Positions 42,204 to 48,298 of a stretch of DNA of 48,298 nucleotides are shown here, piece after piece (position 1 is the stretch's first letter; each line of letters opens with the position of its first letter). This DNA comes from Allopontixanthobacter sp034376665. GTDB taxonomy: Bacteria; Pseudomonadota; Alphaproteobacteria; Sphingomonadales; Sphingomonadaceae. The translations under genes were made by a program, and so were the position numbers. The DNA is taken from the NCBI RefSeq assembly GCF_034376665.1, contig NZ_JAXMJI010000046.1, positions 1-48,298 of the forward strand, in the 5' to 3' direction. Below the pieces are notes generated by a model. It saw only the letters and a list, made by a program, of their open reading frames with translations, had not been told where the DNA came from and did no database searches.

Positions 42204-44794
42204 CGGAAACCTGCACCACCTGCCCCTATTGCGGCGTGGGATGCGGCATCCATGTCGACGTCAATGCGGAACGGGAGATCACGGTCACAGGCGACCCGGC
42301 CCACCCCGCCAATTCAGGGCGGCTTTGTTCGAAGGGCACGCATCTGGCGGAAACCGTCAGCCTCGAAGGGCGACTGCTCGACCCGGAGATCGGCGGCGAG
42401 AAAGTCGAGTGGGACGAAGCCCTCGCCCTCGTCGCAGCACGCTTTGCCGATACTATCACCAAGTATGGCCCGGACAGCGTGGCATTCTATGTTTCGGGGC
42501 AGCTACTGACAGAGGATTATTACGTCGCCAACAAGCTGATGAAGGGCTTCATCGGCAGCAGCAATATCGACACCAACAGTCGGCTGTGCATGGCCAGTGC
42601 GGTTGCCGCCCACACCCGCGCCTTTGGCGAAGACGTGGTGCCGTGCAACTATGATGATCTTGAAGCGGCAGATCTGATCCTGTTGGTCGGATCGAACACC
42701 GCGTGGTGCCATCCGGTCATATGGCAGCGGATCGAACAAGCGCGGGCTACGCGCGGCACCAAACTGGTCGTGATTGATCCGCGCCGCACTGAAACCGCCG
42801 AATGCGCCGATCTTCATCTGCCGATCTGTCCCGATGGCGACGTTGCCCTGTTTAATGCGCTGCTGGCTAATATGGCAGCCCGCGACCTGATCGACCGCGA
42901 TTATCTTGCGGCGCATACAAACGTGCCGGAAAGGTTCTGGGATGGCTTGGCGGGCAGTCCCGAGGAAGCCGGTATTAATACAGAGCTGTTCGCTCAATTT
43001 GCCGATCTGGTGGCAGCGCATCCCAAGATGATCACCCTGTTCAGTCAGGGCGCCAATCAATCGCGGAGCGGAACAGACAAAGGCAACGCCATCACCAATC
43101 TCCACCTGGCGATGGGCCGGATCGGTTTGTCAGGCATGGGGCCATTCAGCATTACCGGCCAGCCCAATGCCATGGGTGGGCGCGAAGTTGGCGGTCTCGC
43201 CTCCATGCTCGCCGTCCACATGGGCTTCTCAGACGCTGAATGCGAGGCTGCCAAGACCTTTTGGAACAGCCCGACAATCGCACGAAAGCCCGGCCTGAAG
43301 GCAGTCGATATGTTCCGCGCTGTGCATGACGGCAAGATCAAGGCGATCTGGATTATGGCGACAAACCCTGCTGTTTCCATGCCGGACGCGGGATATGTCC
43401 GCGAAGCGTTGGCAGCTTGCGAATTTGTCGTGGTGTCCGATGTCATCGCGCAAACCGATACGACCGCCTTGGCCGATGTGAAATTACCCGCGCTGGCTTG
43501 GGGTGAGAAGGATGGTACCGTCACCAACAGCGAGCGGGTAATTAGTCGGCAACGCGCGTTCTTTGCGGCTCCCGGTGAAACCAGGGCCGATTGGTGGGCG
43601 ATCTGTGAGGTTGCCAAACGAATGGGCTTTTCCGAGTTTTTCGACTTCTCAACACCGGCAGCGATATTCCGTGAATATGCCGCTCAGACCGGGTTTCGCA
43701 ACTGCGGCCGCCGCAAGCTGGATTTGTCCGAATGGGCTGGGACAAGTGACGACGATTATAAGGATTGGACGCCGAAGGCTTGGGGCGGCGCTACGCCTTT
43801 TGCGGATGGACGATTTTCCACTCCGGACGGGAAAGCTCGGCTTGTCGCGGTGATTTCGCCCTCGCCCCCTATTGCCAACCCCGCGTTTCCCTTGCGCCTC
43901 AACACCGGGCGGTACCGCGATCAATGGCATACGATGACCCGGACCGGCCTTAGCCCGCGATTGTCCGGGCACCGCCGCGAGGCATTGGTCGAAATCCATC
44001 CGGCTGATGCTGCCTCCCGCCATGTCCTGGATGGTTCGATTGCCCGCATTTCAACGCCGCAGGGTGACACTATTTTTCGCGTGCTCTTGACCGACAACCA
44101 ACGCCCGGGCGAGGTGTTCGCCCCGATGCACTGGACTGACCAGATGAGCAGCGGCGGCCGCGCCAATCGCTTGCCCAACCAGACGGTTGATCCGGTTTCC
44201 GGGCAACCAGCGTTTAAGAACAGTGCCTGCGATGTCACTGTTGTAACGCCTGAATGGCGCGCTTTTCTGGTCAGCCGGTCACGTCCAGTCCTGCCAGCAT
44301 TACTCTATTGGTCCAGCGCCCGGATTGCCGGTGGTTGGCTGACCGAACTGGCAGGCGAAGGCAATATCGATGTCGAATTTCTTCTGCCCGAAGGCGAGCG
44401 CATGGAAGCAGTCGACCTGAAGCGCGGAATGCGGCGAATTGCCGTCAGGTCGGCCGATGGCATGCTCGCTGCGGCCTTGTTCCTCACCCGCAATGGCGAG
44501 CTTCCTCTGCGCGAGTGGATCGCTACCCAACTCGCATGTGAAGGGGAATCCGATACACCGTCATTGCTAGCGGGCAGGCCCCGGGAGGCCCAACCCGACC
44601 GGGGCGCTATCGTCTGTGTCTGTTTCGATGTTGGCACAAAGCAGATTATCAAGGCCGTGTCCGACCAGTCGCTTACCAGCGTCGAGGGCGTTGGTGCATC
44701 ACTCAATGCCGGCACCAATTGCGGCAGTTGCCGCCCTGCACTGGCAAAGCTGTTGGCAGAGGCCCGTGCCCATGAGTTGGAGGCGGCAAAGTGA
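42200..44794 (+). CDS. nasA: Assimilatory nitrate reductase catalytic subunit
   Basis: An 864-residue molybdenum enzyme reducing nitrate to nitrite. The N-terminal [4Fe-4S] motif is CPYCGVGCGIH with a distal Cys in GRLCSKG. The bis-MGD domains include DTNSRLCMASAV (the expected Mo-ligand Cys position), GANQSRSGTDKGNAI and GQPNAMGGREVGGL. A C-terminal BFD-like [2Fe-2S] domain (VCVCFDVGT and TNCGSCRPAL) would take electrons from the partner reductase. It is coupled to nirD upstream and cobA downstream by four-base overlaps. Its MGD cofactor requires MobA, encoded convergently at 45533-46141. Confidence 0.96.
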   Translation: MTETCTTCPYCGVGCGIHVDVNAEREITVTGDPAHPANSGRLCSKGTHLAETVSLEGRLLDPEIGGEKVEWDEALALVAARFADTITKYGPDSVAFYVSGQLLTEDYYVANKLMKGFIGSSNIDTNSRLCMASAVAAHTRAFGEDVVPCNYDDLEAADLILLVGSNTAWCHPVIWQRIEQARATRGTKLVVIDPRRTETAECADLHLPICPDGDVALFNALLANMAARDLIDRDYLAAHTNVPERFWDGLAGSPEEAGINTELFAQFADLVAAHPKMITLFSQGANQSRSGTDKGNAITNLHLAMGRIGLSGMGPFSITGQPNAMGGREVGGLASMLAVHMGFSDAECEAAKTFWNSPTIARKPGLKAVDMFRAVHDGKIKAIWIMATNPAVSMPDAGYVREALAACEFVVVSDVIAQTDTTALADVKLPALAWGEKDGTVTNSERVISRQRAFFAAPGETRADWWAICEVAKRMGFSEFFDFSTPAAIFREYAAQTGFRNCGRRKLDLSEWAGTSDDDYKDWTPKAWGGATPFADGRFSTPDGKARLVAVISPSPPIANPAFPLRLNTGRYRDQWHTMTRTGLSPRLSGHRREALVEIHPADAASRHVLDGSIARISTPQGDTIFRVLLTDNQRPGEVFAPMHWTDQMSSGGRANRLPNQTVDPVSGQPAFKNSACDVTVVTPEWRAFLVSRSRPVLPALLYWSSARIAGGWLTELAGEGNIDVEFLLPEGERMEAVDLKRGMRRIAVRSADGMLAAALFLTRNGELPLREWIATQLACEGESDTPSLLAGRPREAQPDRGAIVCVCFDVGTKQIIKAVSDQSLTSVEGVGASLNAGTNCGSCRPALAKLLAEARAHELEAAK

Positions 44795-45582
44795 CTGACA
44801 TACTCATTCCGTCTGGAACAGTATGGCTGGTAGGCGCAGGCCCTGGCGATCCTGATTTGCTGACGCGCAAGGCAGAAAAACTGATTAAGGCGGCCAGCGT
44901 GATTCTTTATGATGCCCTGGTCGGCAGGGGAGTCCTGGAATTGGTCCCGGCTTCCGTGCGATTGGTTCCGGTGGGCAAACGATCCGGCAGGCATTCGAAA
45001 GACCAGCGTACTATCAGCAAGATGGTGGTGGATGCTGCACAAGCGGGTGAGCGAGTGGTTCGCTTGAAGGGCGGCGACCCGTCAATTTTCGGTCGTGCGA
45101 CCGAAGAGATCGAAGCGTGCCGCGCACACGGCATACCCTACCGCATTTGTCCCGGGATCACCGCTGCATCGGCGGTCGCGGCGAGCGCAGGCCTGTCGCT
45201 CACCCTACGCGGCCTTGCGCGCAAATTGACCTTCATTACCGCTCACGCGCGCGCAGGAGAGGAGTTGGACCTCGACTGGAAATCCCTCGCCGATGCCAAA
45301 GCAACGCTCGCGATCTATATGGGCAAGGCTGCTGCAGGGAGGATCTCGCAGAAGCTGATCGCGGCAGGCTTGCGCAGGGATACGCCGGTGCTGCTGGTCG
45401 AAAACGCAAGCTTGCCGGAGGAGCGCCAGTTTTTTACCCGCCTGAATCTCCTGGCAATTTCGGGAAGTTCAGCACTTGGTAGCGGTCCGGCATTGATGGT
45501 GATCGGTGAAGCGGCGCGGCAAGCAAGAGATGTCACTGTTCCAGCAAGTGCCGATATTGCTCCGCATCTTCCGGTGTATTGA
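44791..45582 (+). CDS. cobA: Uroporphyrinogen-III C-methyltransferase
   Basis: A 263-residue SUMT that makes precorrin-2 for siroheme. It begins VWLVGAGPGDPDLLTRKAEKL and contains VRLKGGDPSIFGRATEEIEAC and the family segment YRICPGITAASAVAA. The GTG start at 44791 overlaps the nasA stop (GTGA). It lacks the CysG dehydrogenase/chelatase half, which must be encoded elsewhere. Its last 50 bases overlap the 3' end of mobA on the other strand (45533-45582). It closes the plus-strand nas unit and supplies the cofactor pathway of NirB. Confidence 0.95.
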   Translation: MTDILIPSGTVWLVGAGPGDPDLLTRKAEKLIKAASVILYDALVGRGVLELVPASVRLVPVGKRSGRHSKDQRTISKMVVDAAQAGERVVRLKGGDPSIFGRATEEIEACRAHGIPYRICPGITAASAVAASAGLSLTLRGLARKLTFITAHARAGEELDLDWKSLADAKATLAIYMGKAAAGRISQKLIAAGLRRDTPVLLVENASLPEERQFFTRLNLLAISGSSALGSGPALMVIGEAARQARDVTVPASADIAPHLPVY

Positions 45583-46141
45583 TGTTGAAAAATTCCAGCT
45601 TGGAAGTATCCTCGAAATCGACCAGCGCCGCACCGTTATCCATTGCCCAACGAGTAAACGCAAATTTCTCCGCGTCGATAGCGCGCACCAGCTCGGGCAG
45701 TAAGGCGGTGGACCAAAGCCCAAGCGCCGTATGGACCCGGCCCCTGTTTCTGGGCAACGCAATCGGAGCCTTGCTGGCGTGGGCGGCCTGGACCAGCCTC
45801 TTCACCATATCGGCTGGAAATGACGGCGTATCGCAGGCGAAGGTTGCGATATATCCCGCGTCACGTTGCGCCCATTTCAAACATGCGTGAAGTCCGGCCA
45901 TCGGACCGATTTGATCATATTCGTCTCTCAGCACCGGCAGGGTGAAGGACGCAACATCAGTTCGCTCGCTTGAGCCCGAGCTCAGGGCCAGGTCCTCGAC
46001 CTGACATTGCGCCCTGCGAATTACATGATCAAGCAGCGTTGCTTCACCAATAAGCAGCTGACTCTTGTCCATACCGCCAAAACGGCGAGAGCGGCCACCG
46101 ATCAAAACGCAACCATAAATCTTGTTGGAAAGGCGTGACAT
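45533..46141 (-). CDS. mobA: Molybdenum cofactor guanylyltransferase
   Basis: A 202-residue nucleotidyltransferase that attaches GMP to molybdopterin. The N-terminal GTP-binding signature is GCVLIGGRSRRFGGMDKSQLLIG. Further motifs are DEYDQIGPMAGLHACL, the metal-binding FACDTPSFP, and FFNINTPEDAEQ at the C-terminus. NasA needs the resulting bis-MGD cofactor, so the convergent placement belongs functionally to the nas cluster. The ATG at 46141 follows AGAGAG. The 3' ends of mobA and cobA overlap by 50 bp. Confidence 0.94.
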   Translation of the reverse strand: MSRLSNKIYGCVLIGGRSRRFGGMDKSQLLIGEATLLDHVIRRAQCQVEDLALSSGSSERTDVASFTLPVLRDEYDQIGPMAGLHACLKWAQRDAGYIATFACDTPSFPADMVKRLVQAAHASKAPIALPRNRGRVHTALGLWSTALLPELVRAIDAEKFAFTRWAMDNGAALVDFEDTSKLEFFNINTPEDAEQYRHLLEQ

Positions 46142-46502
46142 GGTGTTCTCTCTGCCAACCTTCTAACCATGGAGCAAGATTCTCGGATATAAATTTTCTG
46201 CCTAGCCATAGGAGACGCTGAGCCAAACGGCATAATTGCAATTAACACCGGGTTTTGGCCAAGCCGTGTCCTGATTTCAAAATTGGACCTCGGGCGCCGC
46301 TGCTGTCTCTCTGTTCTTGGAGCAATGGCAGCTTTCAGGCAGCTTCGCCTGGGGTTTGAATGGCTGGAATGAGGGCGCGTTGCTGCGCCTGGAATGCTCG
46401 TCTCAATGTCAGCTATCGCTCCTTAGCCACCCAAAAGCGGACTGTCGCAAAACCACCTCAATTACGGACGCCAGCCGAGTAGCGATTGGCGTCCAACAGC
46501 AG
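46142..46502. other. Non-coding gap between mobA and the recombinase remnant
   Basis: No supported gene is seen. The mobA promoter should lie in the right-to-left leader (46142-46260). Around 46400-46450 a phrase of the type GTCAGCTATCGC...CCCAAAAGCGGAC resembles a short non-coding motif I recall from sphingomonad intergenic regions. That is memory and not checked. The gap probably contains the right junction of the nas insertion. Confidence 0.4.
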
Positions 46503-46781
46503 TCAGATTTTTGTTTTCTCCGCTAGCGTTAGCGCGTCTTCAATGTCGACACCAAAGTAGCGAACCGTGTTCTCAATCTTTGAGTGCACCGACAGTATTT
46601 GAATTGCTCGGATGTTGGCGGTGGCCTCCACGATGATCGCGGCTTTGGTTCTCCGCAGTGAGTGCGTGCCATATTCTTCTGGTTTGAGGCCGATAGCGTC
46701 AACCCAATCGTCAACCAGCCGCGCTTATTGGTTGGTGCTAAGATGCCGTGCCTGATCGACGCGGCTTAGCGGCACTCGCAT
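46503..46781 (-). pseudogene. Tyrosine recombinase C-terminal remnant
   Basis: On the minus strand the frame reads RVPLSRVDQARHLSTNQ, then TAA (46725-46727), then ARLVDDWVDAIGLKPEEYGTH and SLRRTKAAI, continuing to VHSKIENTVRYFGVDIEDALTLAEKT and a stop at 46503. The HSLRRTK box, the His in LSVHSKIENT and the nucleophile Tyr in VRYFGVD are those of small phage-type integrases. The codon at the internal stop is a Tyr in relatives as I recall them (LSTRQYAR). The N-terminal half, including the first catalytic Arg region, is missing. The fragment begins right after the luxR stop codon, in the same frame. It marks an old mobile element and a recombination junction. Confidence 0.75.
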
Positions 46782-47534
46782 CTACCCCGCATCGCGCCAT
46801 CTGATGATGTCTGAAAAGCCGATCAGACCATCGAAAAGCGCCGAAACAATAAGAGATTGCTTGCAGTGGGCCTGATAGCGTTCTCTCGCCATTTTCAGAT
46901 GCTGGATGACGGTTTCGGTCGCAATCCCCAGTATTATGGCCGTCTCGGCTGCGGTTTTGCCGCGTGCGACCCACAAGAGGCATTCGCGCTGCCGGTCGCT
47001 TAACACCGGGACGGTTTCTCCGGTTTGAGCCGAACCCAGTCCCAAGGCACAGCTCAATGCGAGAGTTCCCACCATTTCTGCCATTGCAAACCGTCTTCGT
47101 GGCAGGTCTCGGTCGGGGCAGACGGCGAATGTACACGTGCCGCGCGCCAGGCCGGGCAAATGCCGCGGGACAGTGTAGCCGTCGCCGATGCCGCATTCGC
47201 GGCCCACTGCGAGCATCTGGCGATCACCGCGAGTTAGCGGGATCAGTTCGCCCAGAGACCCCCATGCAAAACCGACAAATGTCTTGTCGCACGCTCTTCG
47301 GACCGGGTCCTGTCCGGCCAGATCGAACCCGACATAGACCTTGGCCCATTCGTCCGGATAATCGTGCAGGAGCAAACCGGGAGCCTCGCACGATCCTGAA
47401 CGCAGCTCGAGACTTAAGGCGAAGTGGTCGAAGCCAAGCCGCCGAGAGACTTGTTTCAGCGCCTGGTCGAGTTCTTTGTTAGACTGGACATTGACCAGTT
47501 CGGATGCGAATTCCTCTGCAAAATAAGCGTGCAT
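46782..47534 (-). CDS. LuxR-type acyl-homoserine-lactone receptor
   Basis: A 250-residue quorum-sensing regulator. The N-terminal autoinducer-binding domain retains the six usual pocket residues: Trp and Tyr in DEWAKVY, Asp-Pro in GQDPVRR, Trp in VGFAWGSL and Gly in GIGDGYTVP. The C-terminal GerE helix-turn-helix has LSDRQRECLLWVARGKTAAETAIILGIATETVIQHLK split as usual, including the Glu, Leu and Gly positions of the family. It therefore looks like a functional AHL receptor. No luxI lies beside it; the only one in the window is 17 kb away on the same strand. The ATG at 47534 is preceded by GGCAGGACT, part of an inverted repeat. Confidence 0.92.
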   Translation of the reverse strand: MHAYFAEEFASELVNVQSNKELDQALKQVSRRLGFDHFALSLELRSGSCEAPGLLLHDYPDEWAKVYVGFDLAGQDPVRRACDKTFVGFAWGSLGELIPLTRGDRQMLAVGRECGIGDGYTVPRHLPGLARGTCTFAVCPDRDLPRRRFAMAEMVGTLALSCALGLGSAQTGETVPVLSDRQRECLLWVARGKTAAETAIILGIATETVIQHLKMARERYQAHCKQSLIVSALFDGLIGFSDIIRWRDAG

Positions 47535-47535
47535 A

Positions 47536-47560
47536 GTCCTGCCCGTCCGATCGGCAGGAC
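47536..47560 (-). promoter_or_regulatory. lux-box-like inverted repeat at the luxR start
   Basis: GTCCTGCC (47536-47543) and GGCAGGAC (47553-47560) form a perfect 8-bp inverted repeat with a 9-bp spacer, ending 1 bp from the luxR ATG. The inner CCTG...CAGG halves match those of the repeat before luxI at 29401-29422, and both lie over the ribosome-binding site. Autoregulation by LuxR is a likely role; an RNA hairpin is an alternative. Confidence 0.5.
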
Positions 47561-47820
47561 GCTATCCAACACGCCGCCGTCCGATCGCCTGCTGGTTACC
47601 GGTCCCGGCGCTTCCATTGCACCGGTTCCAGCTGCTTCTGTTGCGCCCCCGAAGGTTCGGGATTCTTGCGACGTCTACCGCGAAACGCAGATCGCGCGAC
47701 TAAAGAAAAAGCATAACGGCTTCGGAGAATTTGGAAAGCCTTTGCAAGGACCTAGGCCTGATACTCGGCTAGCCTGTGACCGTTCAGCCAGCCGGGCTCA
47801 GACGATTACGAAGCAAGTTG

Positions 47821-48298
47821 CTACGCGGAGGGCTTGCTCCCTGAGGGATTGAGTAAGTGACGATATCCCGCATCCGCCATGCGGTGCGCCTCAGCGACAA
47901 GACGCTGTGTCTGGCGGCGATGCGACGATGTTTTCCAGTCGATCGCGCGTCCGATCTTCATGCCTGGATAGATCAGTGCTTGGGCGACTTCTCTCAATGT
48001 CAAGTGACTTGGCGATGCGTCTTCGACCAAGTCGAGGATGGCGAGCAGCATGCCCAGCCTGTAGCGTTTGTAATCGGATGGCTTGAGGAGCCGATGGTGC
48101 GCCATTGTCGGCGCCCCTTCCTTCAAACGGTGAAATCCACTGAGAGCTGCCACGCGAACCGCAAGCTCTGCATCGTCAGGAACAACATAACCCGCAACCG
48201 CATGTGGTAATTTACGCGCAAACAGGACGCGGTGACGATTTTGCGTATCGGAAACCACCAGGTGCTGTCCGGCACCGTTTTCGTGCTGGGCAATCACC
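47821..48298 (-). CDS. DUF2285-domain protein, N-terminus outside the window
   Basis: An open frame of about 158 codons ends at TAG 47821 and runs off the right edge, so the start is unknown. A GTG at the very edge is probably not the true start. The C-terminal half has the DUF2285 pattern: RYRLGMLLAILDLVEDASPS, LTLREVAQALIYPG, and a basic WKTSSHRRQTQRLVAEAHRMAD with DNA-binding character. DUF2285 proteins are frequent in alphaproteobacterial integrative conjugative elements and plasmids, where they act as putative regulators. It suggests that the window ends inside such an element. Confidence 0.75.
   Translation of the reverse strand, partial: VIAQHENGAGQHLVVSDTQNRHRVLFARKLPHAVAGYVVPDDAELAVRVAALSGFHRLKEGAPTMAHHRLLKPSDYKRYRLGMLLAILDLVEDASPSHLTLREVAQALIYPGMKIGRAIDWKTSSHRRQTQRLVAEAHRMADAGYRHLLNPSGSKPSA

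Noticed and set aside
46317..46526. Plus-strand frame of 69 codons in the mobA/recombinase gap
   Set aside because: No ribosome-binding site or domain; it overlaps the recombinase remnant antisense and a motif that looks non-coding.
47424..47852. Plus-strand frame of 142 codons overlapping luxR and the DUF2285 gene
   Set aside because: It overlaps two supported genes in antisense and has low-complexity shadow composition.

Overview
The window comes from a GC-rich alphaproteobacterium, most likely a sphingomonad of the Erythrobacteraceae type. The evidence is a ctrA cell-cycle regulator, a hisS-prfA-prmC-DUF4167 run, lnt next to metK, lptB-rpoN, an HWE-type sensor kinase and sphingomonad-style nas and luxI neighbourhoods. 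No rRNA, tRNA or CRISPR array was recognised.

Positions 1-25930 look like stable chromosomal core. In order they hold two tandem alanine-rich lipoproteins, polA, a CHASE3/HWE histidine kinase, an MscS channel, a Cdc48/p97-like double AAA+ ATPase, a candidate small RNA with its own terminator, and the 3-oxoacid CoA-transferase pair. Next come metK and lnt, a DUF4167 gene, prmC, prfA, hisS, ppa, a BON-MscS channel, pmbA, a small membrane protein, lptB, rpoN, ctrA and trmB. The 3' third of hisS has a base composition unlike the rest of the gene.

Positions 25930-31750 are an accessory segment that is visibly less GC-rich. It starts directly behind trmB with a tyrosine integrase. A tightly overlapping minus-strand operon follows: LuxI-type acyl-homoserine-lactone synthase, phytanoyl-CoA-dioxygenase-like enzyme, GntR regulator. 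A lux-box-like inverted repeat sits just in front of the luxI start codon. Then come a PIG-L deacetylase gene broken by an in-frame amber codon and a truncated IS21-type element carrying a perfect 36-bp palindrome.

Positions 31758-46141 are a complete nitrate-assimilation cluster. It comprises the nitrate sensor/antiterminator pair NasT-NasS, a leader with an ANTAR-type hairpin and a strong intrinsic terminator, an ABC nitrate importer (NrtA, NrtB and a two-ATPase fusion), an outer-membrane porin, nitrite reductase NirB-NirD, nitrate reductase NasA, the siroheme enzyme CobA, and convergently MobA for the molybdenum cofactor. The genes are mostly translationally coupled. Together they import nitrate, reduce it to ammonium and help supply both special cofactors.

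Positions 46142-48298 return to mobile DNA. They hold the 3' remnant of a second tyrosine recombinase, a full LuxR-type receptor with all six ligand-pocket residues, and a partial DUF2285 protein typical of conjugative elements. The luxR gene lies on the same strand as luxI about 17 kb away and has its own lux-box-like repeat before its start codon. The most interesting reading is that one quorum-sensing locus, luxR-luxI-phyH-gntR, was split by insertion of the nitrate-assimilation cluster.
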